From Adiantum capillus-veneris (lineage: Eukaryota; Streptophyta; Polypodiopsida; Polypodiales; Pteridaceae), in assembly GCA_014529385.2 (NCBI GenBank), contig CM043958.1:121116817-121180816 (forward strand): a stretch of 64,000 nt of DNA. Reading direction: 5' to 3'. The first letter of the stretch is position 1. Each line of letters starts with the position of its first letter. Position numbers and translations under genes: made by a program. Of this stretch, positions 46,739 to 56,345 are shown one piece after another. The notes under the pieces are model-generated. The model worked only from the letters and a program-made list of their open reading frames with translations. It had not been told where the DNA came from and did no database searches.

Positions 46739-49549
46739 AGATCCTGTTGTACTCAGTAATCCGAAGTTAGCGTTTTTTCCATATCAACTGAGAAACCGAG
46801 TTTTAACTATCCAAATGACTTGAAAATTGAAAATAAAACTTAAAAGGAACTTTGGAAAGTGTGCATGTGCTCACAGTGTCATTCTGGCCAAAATTTATCA
46901 TTTAGACATCCTACGCGTAGGATGTCTTTTTCATCGGTTTTTGGTGAAACTTGGCATGCTAGTGGTCCTTGACCTGTTGAACATGGCTATGTGATTGGAA
47001 TTGGGTTTGGGCATCAAAAAGTGCACTTTTGGGCAGATTCAGGCTTTAGGCTCACAAATTGGGTAGGATGTCCACAATAGGTGGCAAATGATATTCAAAT
47101 GTGTTGAAATTTGATATATGGGCTCCTTGCACCATGGTAATGGCTCCCATGATGTCATTTCTTGCACAGAAGGTCAAAATTGAGCTGGAGACATCCTACG
47201 CCAAAATTGCTTGAGATTCGTTCTGTGGGTAGCCCTTAGCATGTGGAACATGGCCTTGCTCTTGGATTTTGATTTGGACAAGAATTAGTGTTGGTAAGAC
47301 TATGTGTAGTGTTTTTGGGCTCAAAAAGTGTATCTTGGAGGTGTTGGGGATCAAAAATGATTAGAATGGCTTGAAACTTGATATATGAGCTCTTGAAGGT
47401 GATATGAAGAGATCTGGAATTGAAAAACATCATCTGTGGGCCAAAAATGTCATTTAGACATCCTACGCGTAGGATGTCTATTTCATCATTTTTTGCATGT
47501 GACCACACAGATTGGTTGGCAATGTGCCCATGAATGTATTGTGCAAGTTTCATGTGATTTGGACAAGTTTTGGTAGGTCTATGGCCCATTATTGCCTCTA
47601 TGCCCTAACTTTGCGTTTTTTGGTGCATATGAGGTCAATTTTGTCCAAATGTGATGAAACTTGGTGGCTAGCATGTAAAGGCTATTCAGAAACTTTGTGC
47701 AATGAGAAATGTTGGGGTTTGTGCCCATAAATATCCTTGAGACATCCTACGTGTAGGATGTCTCCTGATGAAATTTTCATGTGGTGACTGCTATTGGTGC
47801 CTCTGCCCTTAGTCCCCTTGAGTCCCTTTTAAGCCCTATTTCAACAAAAAAGTCAAATAGATAGAAAGTAACTCCCTGTGTGGATTTCAGAGCCTCCCAA
47901 CTGTTTTTTGACTTTTGGATTGCTTTTCGACGATGAAATTTCTTGATGTTGGTCTCCATAGCTTCCGGATCCCTTGGGGATCCTTGCCGTATGGTTTTTG
48001 TCGACTTTGGCTTCACCAGAGCATCGTTTGGCAATTTGTTGCTCTAGAAGCACCCATGGTTGCGTTTACATGTCTTCGATGACTTGTGGTGGTCTACCAC
48101 CATAGGACTTGGTTGTTGATGGTCTAGGAAAGCTGCTCGTGAAGTTTGGTGACAAACGGACATGCGGTTTGGCCGCGAGAGCTATTTGACTCTTTTTGTG
48201 TCTGATGCCATTTTTGAAGTTTAGTGTTGCTTCGGGTCACCTTTTGGTCATGTGGACTACATAGAGTTGTCGAGCATGTCGAGATGCTCCTACCCATGAA
48301 TTTTGGTAGCATTTGGGTGCCTTTTCGCCGATTTCCCATTTGGTGGCCTCTTGCAGGGCTCTAGGAATTAGGGTTTTTCCCGATGGTTTTCTATTGCCTT
48401 TGGGAATCCAAGACTGGTCTCCTATGCTAGGGTAAGCTGCCAATGAAGTCTCATTGCTTTTGGGTTAGCCGTTAGGTGGCCACTTCTACTTGTAGGTCTC
48501 TACTGCTCGCTTTCTATGTGAACCCTACGCTAGTTTTCGCGACAAAACGACAAACATGCGCGGAAAGCTCAAGGTGGTGAGCCTACCTCTCATGTCTGAA
48601 GCCCGTCGGATAGTCGTGCGCATCGTAGAAGCTGCTGGAAGTTCCGTTCGCTCTAGGTGGCAGAAGCTCTCTCTCAAAAGTCAATAGTGGAAATGAGCTT
48701 AAAGTGAAGTGAAAATTTCTTATAATGGGGGTCCCCGAACCACTTTTCATGAAATTTGACATGTGCTCCCAACTTCTTGCGAGATGCGGTTTAGGCTCAA
48801 AAATTTCTTGATTTGGACTCCATTTGCCCAGTTTTCGAGAAATTTGACAATTGGTCAAAATCTAGCCAAAACACGCTTTTCACTCCAGTCTCATAATTGC
48901 GCCCCCATTGTACCATAGGTTGTCCTATAGTCACTGATCATCCCCATATTTTTTTTTCATTACGATCTTTTTTCACCTGCTTTTTGTATTTTTGAAGTTT
49001 TTCTGCTGAAAATTAGTAAAATTAAGAGGAAAATAGCAAATTAAACCCAAAAAATATCCAAAAATCATAATAAATCAAAAGCATCACCTCAACACATTAT
49101 CTACATTGACATGAAATTTTTATGTCCGGATTTCTCCGTTTTACCAATATTTTGCTCAAAAAATTGCTATTTTTACTTATATACACACACCTAGGGGCTT
49201 GATTTGGCATTGGGCCCCACATACTTGTCTATTCATGCTGTATAAGGGCATATGTACTTGGGTTAGTCCAAAAAATTTCGCAATCAAACAACAACCCTTA
49301 AAAATAGTCGAAAAACATGCCCTTTTTTGCTCTTTTTGCCATTGGGTCCGCATTTGAGAATGCCCCCTTTCCCTCCTAGCCGGAGTCCTCCCAGACGACA
49401 AGGTATCGCCTCGGTGTATGTTCCATGCATGGGTTGAAAAAATTGTGCTAATGCTTGGCAGTGTAATGTGGCCCTATATTATGCATACTCGGTTATGCAT
49501 GGAAAAATTAATGCTGTGCAAGAGAAGGATATAAGCAAGATGCTTATTG
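46739..49549 (-). other. Element C spacer between PR2 and ORF3, palindrome-bearing
   Basis: About 2.8 kb without credible ORFs, in the same place as the element A spacer. The part next to ORF3 (46.85-47.8 kb) consists of diverged repeats of about 280 bp with phrases such as TGAAACTTGGxxxxCTAG and GACATCCTACG. The remainder shows no feature. Confidence 0.65.
46904..47764. repeat. Palindrome array in element C spacer (different motif)
   Basis: Palindromes on half-site AGACATCCTACG: 46904-46927 (24 bp perfect), 47455-47480 (26 bp perfect) and 47739-47764 (26 bp, central mismatch CG to TG). A lone half-site lies at 47189-47201 and another at about 47064-47074. Centres are 286, 266 and 284 bp apart when the half-site at 47201 is included. 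The sequence is unrelated to the TAAATAATC motif of elements A and B, but the spacing is the same. Confidence 0.9.
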
Positions 49550-50677
49550 TCATTCATTGAGGTTTCCTGTTTGTTGTTGATTTGGTGGGCGGAGTTTCTT
49601 TGCAAGTAAAAGTTGTAACTCCACCGCTCTTTGTTTGATCGTTTTTCTTGCAACAATCGCGAGTGTTGTCACTACTGTCGATATAGCCGTAGTCATCTCC
49701 TTGGAGAGAATTGGCTTGGCTGAAATGGCCGTAGACCTTGTCTCTTTTTCTTTCCATGTGTAGCTTTTCCTTGCCGATTTTTGTAGGCTTATTGCTACTG
49801 CCTTGGTTGTCATTGTTTTGCTGCTGATGGGCACCCACATAAGTCGGTTTTCCGGTTTCATATGTAGTTGTCTGCCTTCCGATGTTGCTTGTACTGAAGG
49901 GAGTTCCTGTTGCTTCGGTTTCGGGATCCAAATGCGAGTTGTATTTAAGTTGTTGCTGAGCATTTTCTTTGGGATCCATATTTGTCTTATTCCCTTGGTT
50001 ATTGGTTGAACTATCTGCTTCTGTTGACTTCTTCTGTTGTATTGTGGTTTGTCTGCCATGTCACTTCTATCCTTCCGCACCCATACTTGTTTTTCTTGTG
50101 TTGCTAACTCTGATCTCTTCATTGCAGTCGGTGACTTTTTATAGTTGTAGTGAACAATTTTGGTAGTTACCTGTTTGTTTACCATGGGTATCGTGTTGTT
50201 CTTTAGTGGCACCCTTCCTTTTGGCTTTTTATCCAGTGATTGCATTGCTGGCAGGTGATTCTTCCAGGGTTGCTGAGCAAAGGCTACCACCTGTTGTTCT
50301 TGTACATGCTGAATCTTGACTGCATTCGCATTCCAATCTATCTGCACATTATACTCTTTTTGCCAAGGTTGTCCCAACAACATGGGGTGTTGTGTGCTTT
50401 CATCCTTAACCACATAAAACTTGTGTGGGTAAATATATTGATGTACTTGTACATGCAATATAGTCGAGCCCAATGTTTTCAGTGAATGTGATGTACTACT
50501 TTCCAGCACATGTGGAGTAGGATGTAGTGGACCTTTGGGCTTGAGCTGTTTGTATAATCTGTCAGAGATCAAATTTGCTTGAGCTCCAGAATCAAGCAAT
50601 GCCGTCGATTCAAGTTGATTGCTACCCACTTTGACTGCAATTATTGGCTCCATTGTGTCTTCATCAAAATTCATTAG
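49550..50677 (-). pseudogene. Element C second aspartic protease (PR2) with Trp-motif tail
   Basis: 374-codon open frame from MNFDEDTMEP at 50674, in the same frame as the upstream integrase and separated from it by one TGA (50680-50678). Residues 1-130 form a retropepsin-like domain: STALLDSGAQANLIS active site at about residue 28 and HPMLLGQPWQKEYNVQIDW at the end of the fold. The remaining 240 residues are basic, Gln/Thr/Lys-rich and presumably disordered. They contain four short Trp motifs: VWVRK, IWIPKK, IWIPKP and MWVPI. It is the longest intact frame in the element, which suggests that it decayed last or late. Homologous to PR2 of element A. The substrate is unknown. Confidence 0.8.
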
Positions 50678-51460
50678 TCAAATGGCATTGATTCGCAACG
50701 GTGATCCACATTGTTCTTGTTGTCGTAGAAGCCTTCTTTTTGCAATGCGTTCTTTTGCTTCTGCTTGGGCTTCTTCTCGTACCCTCTGTTTCTCCTTCAT
50801 CCGTTGTTTTTCTTGATGGATTTGTTGAAGCATATCCTGTGTTAGTGGTAAATGATATTTCTTTAATCGACACCCACTAATCCAATTTGGCATTTCTTTT
50901 CGTGTTAATGTAGCAAGCTTGACAGATCTGCTTTGTGATAGGTCACTAATCACAAAGGGTCCCATTCCTCGCTTTTTAAGTTTCTTGGCATGTTGATTCA
51001 AGGTGTAAACAAGTACATAATCACCTGTTTTGAACTCTTTTGTGCGCACATGCTTGTCAAAAAACTTCTTTCTCTTCTCTTTTTAGCATAGATCGAAGCT
51101 ACAGCTCTCAAGCAAAGTTCATCTAGCTTTTCAAGATCATCTATTCTTGAAGAGAGCTCATGCTCTGTCCATTCTAAGCGTTTCGCTACTCATAGAGTTG
51201 GAATTAAAAACTCTATGGGCAATATAGCATTTAGGCCACACACCATGTTGTACGGTGTCGTTCCTATCGATGTTTTGTAAGCTACCCTGTATGCCCATAG
51301 TGTTGAGTGTAACTACTGATCCCAATCTGCTCTTACCTACATACTTAACCATGAAATCCATGGGATGAATTAGCAAGGTAGCACCGGTTTCGTTCAAGGT
51401 GTAAGAGAACAAGACTCCAATGAGATCTGTTACAAATAAACATAAGCAAAACATATGTCA
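50678..51460 (-). pseudogene. pol: Element C integrase C-terminal part, truncated
   Basis: Frame 51049-50678: VRTKEFKTGDYVLVYTLNQHAKKLKKRGMGPF..., NWISGCRLKKYHLPLTQDML and a basic helix, equivalent to element A 11330-11720. Upstream, after a frameshift, the end of the rve core is readable (LWAYRVAYKTSIGTTPYN near 51300-51240). Integrase identity is lost at about 51420-51460, where the histone-gene block begins. Zinc-binding module, catalytic core, RT and protease are absent here; they reappear on the same strand beyond 60.65 kb. Confidence 0.75.
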
Positions 51461-51470
51461 TCACAATAAA

Positions 51471-52575
51471 TTAGAGTTCAAGATAAAATAATTTCACTAT
51501 TGAAAACATTGCGTACCCTTCATGATAAGCCAGAACAAAAAATTTTGCCGTATCCATGTTCACTGACTGGAACCAATCAACTACTTCCACTAAAGATGTA
51601 TCCTCGGCCGTCAAAACGACCGAGAGGTTCAAGTCAAGGACGGCGACATCATCTTGCATATTCCAAGGCAAATTTGAAACTACAAAATTGTAAAGAAATT
51701 CGTGTCATACAAAATTGAATATATTAAAAGAATTTATTGTGAAAAAAGAATAGCACTCACCAAAGCAAGCAATTGATGATAGAGTCTGTGAGTTCCCTCA
51801 TCCGGTTCTATAAAATTGCAATCTCGTGGGGGTGATAAGGAAAATAAAGAATGCGTCCCCACACAGGAAGGCCAACATGGAAATAGGGAAACAACAATGA
51901 CAAATCATCAACGTTGGTGTCGTTGATGGCATCTGCCATTTGTTCCTCCATCATCTCAAGGCGTAACTGCCCCAATCTGTCACTATCGTCTTCTGTTGTG
52001 TCCCGCTCGGTGTTGAGACGGGTGCTGTATCGATGCATTTTTGTAGACACTTCATGAACTTTGACCTTGTCAATAGGTGGTATTCTAAGAATATTGTCCA
52101 TCTTTCGATCTGAAATACTGGCAGGTGGTATTGTTTTGTCATACCTGAACCTGAGAAGGTGAAGTGTGTTGATGTCTCGCGGAATCAATGTTGTCCTATC
52201 GGCGTGGGGTGAGAGAATGTAGCCGTCTTGGAAAAGCTCTACAAAAAAATCCTCGGCGGCCTCGTGCAAGCACCCCATTGCACTTCTAGACCACCGGAAA
52301 TTCAGGTTGTGTTGCTCGCAAATCTCGCGAACAACTCCCTGGAATGGCAATTTAGGTATTGCCAATGAAATGTGCTTTTGAAGCTTACGAAGTATGAGTA
52401 GAACGCTCCTATTCTGCTCGTATCTTCTTCTTCGCATTGTTGCACGTAACTGCGGCATGGTCTTGCCCGGAATCACATGCGATGTTGACGGTTGCACTGT
52501 AGACGAGCTAGCCTGGCCCTGCGAAACAGACTGGCCAGGATAAACCTTCCTTGCTGTTTGCTTTGTGCGGGCCAT
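51471..52575 (-). CDS. Histone H3-like protein with long C-terminal extension
   Basis: Main exon 52575-51808, 255 codons. Residues 1-10 are MARTKQTARK, identical to canonical H3 including R2, T3, K4, R8 and K9, but S10 is Val. The rest of the tail (to about residue 45) is a Ser/Gln/Thr-rich spacer that lacks the K27 and K36 motifs. The histone fold follows: alpha-N/alpha-1 with ILRKLQKHISLAIPKLPFQ and VVREI, a loop 1 of the same length as in H3 (so without the CENP-A-type insertion), alpha-2 with SAMGCLHEAAEDFFVELFQD, and HADRTTLIPRDI. About 110 further residues of unknown family follow. A TAG ends the frame, then a GTGAGT donor at about 51763 and a TTTTGTAG acceptor at about 51690 suggest a second exon, readable as LDLNLSVVLTAEDTSLVE. 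Phase does not match cleanly, so the 3' part may be decayed. It probably packages or marks chromatin (inference). Confidence 0.75.
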
Positions 52576-54514
52576 GACCTGAACGAGGAGAATGCGAGGA
52601 AATATGGAAATCTGGATGTGGGTAAAAAGGCAGAGTGACTAGAGACACTTCGGAAAAAACGGTGAAAAAAAAGGGGGAGGGGTATTAGCGGAATAAGTAT
52701 AATGAGAAGAGGCGGCTGCATTAATCATGACATCGCAAGGTATGACGGGAAGCGTACGAGCATAATGATTACGCCACATGGCACAACGAGGAAAGAAGCG
52801 CCCCAACGGGTTGCCCTAGCAACAATGGTATGTCGCGGCACAACGCGAGGAGGCGGACCAGAATACTATGCACTGGTCGTATCGCGTTATGACGCGATGT
52901 GAGCGGGATGGAAACACACAGAACGCCTCTATAACGATCCGACACACACTCTTGGGAAGATACACACACAAAATATGGGGCACCACTCGGCTGACACAAC
53001 ACACCTGGCAGAGACAGGGAACACACCGATGGAGCGTTGGAGAGAGACTATCCGCTTACCCACTCCACACAAACACACACACACACACCCAAAAAACTCA
53101 GCCCAAAAGAGGAGAATTTTTTATGTTTAGATACAAATGAGCTTGGGCCAATACCAATGGGGCAAATAGCTCACACAATATGGGTAAAATATGCCAGATA
53201 CAATCACAAAATGGAGCAGAAGCTCGCTCATAGGAGAAACTTACACATCCAAAACAACAAAAAAATAGTGAGTAATTTGGCAAAATGGACAGCGCCATCG
53301 TGTCTGGAACGGCCCAAAACCCCAGTCTGCAATGTCAAAGTGCTCAAATCCGACCTCAGATGAGCAGTTTACGGCCAAAAACAGGCTCCAAAACCCCCAA
53401 AAACACGGTTCGGCTGGTCCTCCTCTTCTCTCTACGTTTTTTCTGGTCTTCTCTCTGTTTCTTCAGTTCCCACACTTAGCTTTATTACTTGGGCACCCTT
53501 GGCCTTTTAGTTGACCTCAAACGGACCCCGAACAGGCCAAAAACTGACCTCACAGTGCATAGTTGTCACCTTTTTGCATCATCTTCACACCTGGCACTCA
53601 TCTTTTTCCAATAATGCATCTCGCAACCACATGAAGTGGCCCCAAAAGATGGTCCTCATGATGACCTTTCTGCATAATTATCACAAGAAAACATCCACGT
53701 TGTGTCCGTACTCATCCACGTGCAAGTATTGACCCCATTCGACGTCCTGATGCCACTAGATGCCATCTGACGCACCTGCTTACCTCGTGTCGTTGGCCCG
53801 TGGATAGCTTCCTCGAGAAGTTTTACGTGCTACCAACTCCTCATTATTGTAGAAAAAACACACTGGTACTGGTAACGATGAAAATCGATGCACTATGTAC
53901 ACCTTGTCCTACCTGTACAGATGTGGGCCCCACGTAACCACCTGGCTATGGAAAATGGAAAATCCTTTATTTGATGCACCATGCATGTGTATGTACATAT
54001 GCGCAATCCATTGCTCCAAAAAACTCCTGATAGCGACAACAAGCTATCGCGCTAGAACGCGATAGCGGTGCTTTTGTGGAGCGACGACACCCATTTCGCG
54101 TTGTGGCGCGACCGTTCCACGACAGCTGACACGTGGCGTAATCATCACGGCGACTACATGATGCACGTGTGGCACGAAAAAAAGGCATTGCGGCACAACA
54201 CGAGGAGGCGAACCGCAGCACTCTTGACTGGCCGTATAGCGTTATGACGCGACAGCAAGTTTTCGCGCCAAAACGCGATAGCGGTGCTTTTCTGGTGTGG
54301 CGGCACCGGTTTCGCGTTGTGGCGCGACCGTTCCACGGCGGCTGACAAGTGGCATAATCATCACGACGACTGCATGATACACACCAACCCCATGATGCAC
54401 GTCAATCGATGTCATCATTGTCCTCGGGAGTCCTATAAATATGACTTGCTCCCCCATTTGCCCTTTGTTTGGATGTTGTGCTCTCTCATCTATCTTCGTT
54501 GTTGAATTTCCGTT
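52576..54514. promoter_or_regulatory. Shared intergenic region with CpG-rich repeats between divergent genes
   Basis: Head-to-head genes flank this 1.9-kb region. A 138-bp unit occurs at 54034-54171 and 54249-54386 (both with AACGCGATAGCGGTGCTTTT and TTTCGCGTTGTGGCGCGACC). The 77-bp connector (CGGCACAACACGAGGAGGCG...GCGTTATGACGCGA) recurs at about 52831-52905, next to the H3 gene. Near 52768-52788, CATAATGATTACGCCAC is the inverse of a motif in the 138-bp unit. CpG density is visibly higher than anywhere else in the window. The central part (53.1-53.9 kb) has CA repeats at 53069-53090 and nothing else recognisable. Confidence 0.6.
54434..54440 (+). promoter_or_regulatory. TATA box of the plus-strand partner gene
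   Basis: TATAAAT about 75 bp before the ATG at 54515, directly downstream of the second 138-bp repeat. Confidence 0.55.
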
Positions 54515-56139
54515 ATGGAACCCTTCAATGTTGAAGTAGAGGAGGAAGTGCCTTGCTCTGAGGATGCCCCCCAAGACAAACTATCTCATTTTCTATAGTG
54601 CATTGGGCTTCAGCAGCACGAGACAGAGATCAGGCCGATGTTCAATCCAGATTTTTCTTTGCATGAGTGGATTGTCTCCGCGCAACATTACCTATCAGGT
54701 TTTGAGCAGACCTACCAGCAGCAAACATCTGGTGGCATTGTCGAGATACAAGGAGTTCGTTTTGTTCACATGAAGGATATCAATTCGGACTCCTCCAAGA
54801 AACACATATTTTCTAGGAGTTGCCTTAAGCTGCCAGTGCACTTGCGGATAACAGAGTACAAGTGTACACTTCATAAGCGCAAGTGTCGAGTGGCTGAATA
54901 TTATGCAGGTTTTATTTTATATTTGTATTTAATTTTGGATGAGCATGCTGATGCTGCAGAGGCCTCGCTAGAGGATGGGGATGGTCAAGAGCCCAAGTCT
55001 CGGGGAAGCCTTGCCTTGCAGGTTTCAGAGGGAGTGCAGCTTCCGGAGGGTGCTTTGCCTACTAGTGTTCTACCTACCATACCTATTGGTGATTTGCAGT
55101 ATGTCTTGCTTAACGACATTATGGAGCTTTTTGACCTTCGAGAGGACTATTGCCTTGCCATTGTGGCACAGAATCTCGAAGAGGATGATGTTGTCATTGA
55201 CCCTGAGCACGACAAGTATTCTGTTATAGATGCCCATGTAAATGACAATGAGTTCGTTGACCCTGCAAGTGCACTTGTGATGATTTACAATGATGTTGCT
55301 AGGTATGAGCGCACGCTTCCAACAGAAAAGGAGTTCATGGAAGTGCAAAAAAAGCTAGGGATTGAAGAAATGGGTAAGGCAAGCACTTCTTCATCATCTT
55401 TGGCCTCAACCTCCAATGCGCCCACTAGAGGTCAGGGCGGCATCAACCTATGGAATGAGGACTTACTTGAGGAAGATGAAAACCAGAAGGTAATCTTTTT
55501 TTATTTGCCTTACCTTTTTGGTTTCTACTTATCTCATTTCATAACTTTAACTTGTTGCAGTTGGTGGTCTATGATGATACCTTCATTCCTCGCCCTTGTA
55601 CGAGGTGAGATTTAGGGAAGAATTCCTCTCTCGGCCAATACTTAAAGAATCTTAAGTATCCGAGTTTTTTGGTCTTCCATTTGTCCTTCTCCAATGACAA
55701 CGCGGAGCTACCCTTGATGACGTTGAAGACACTTTCAAGATATTTAAGAGGGGCCGTCATCAGGTGGAACGTAGATAAAATAATTCTTTTAGAAAAAAAG
55801 GCCGCATTGTATATGTTTGGCCAAGGGCCAGGAATGTATGGTTTGCGTAGTCGCTATTTTTTGACCCAAGCAGCATATGGTTTGGCATGCAGAATCACTG
55901 ACCCTGCGCAATTACTAGAGTATGACAAGCATGCTATGTTTCGCAATAAACAACCAATTGCGCATTTTCCTACTGAAGAAATGTCTCTTGTGGCTGTGGA
56001 GGTGGAGACAAATGTACTGTCGACAAATGAACCTGCAGGACTAGGTTGCAAAAGACCAAGGCAAGAAGAAGACGATAACACACAGCAGGCAAAAAGGCCA
56101 GAATATTTTGTAACTTTTCTTGACGAAGATGAAGAATAG
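54515..56139 (+). pseudogene. Unrecognised intron-containing gene divergent from the H3-like gene
   Basis: ATG at 54515 (MEPFNVEVEEEVPCSED); one in-frame TAG at 54596-54598, then open to about 55487. Alternatively translation starts at 54638. Readable segments: SLHEWIVSAQHYLSGFEQTY, IQGVRFVHMKDI, a basic Cys-containing stretch (YKCTLHKRKCRVAEYYA), IGDLQYVLLNDIMELFDL and YNDVARYERTLPTEKEFM, then a Ser-rich linker. A clear intron has donor AAG|GTAATC (about 55488) and acceptor TTGTTGCAG (55560). After it LVVYDDTFIPRP is followed by frame changes. The last part (55669-56139) holds LMTLKTLSRYLRG, ALYMFGQGPGMYGLRSRYF and an acidic tail with KRPRQEE. No family recognised. It ends about 200 bp from the converging transposase. 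Confidence 0.5.
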
Positions 56140-56345
56140 AGAAGCTCCAATGTATATTGTTAATGCCAAAAAATAGTACATTTTCTATCAAAACAATGAG
56201 TACATTATGTTTCTCACTTTTGTGACTGGTTGTCTTCTCTTGGCACAAAAAATTATATTGTGTTACAATGCGCTATCTTTAGGAAGTCTCAAACAACTTG
56301 GGTCGGAGTTGTCCAAGTTTTTCCAATGCGTTCTTTTTGAAGTCG

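Noticed and set aside
49803-50485. Hydrophobic plus-strand ORFs resembling membrane proteins
   Set aside because: Antisense shadows of the basic PR2 tail. They have no independent support.
51808-52575. Centromeric H3 (CENH3)
   Set aside because: Loop 1 has the same length as in canonical H3, and the tail start is canonical. CENH3 tails diverge and loop 1 is longer.
54909-54958. A 50-bp intron inside the plus-strand partner gene
   Set aside because: GT...GCAG ends exist, but the frame is open through it and the encoded sequence is plausible, so splicing is not needed.
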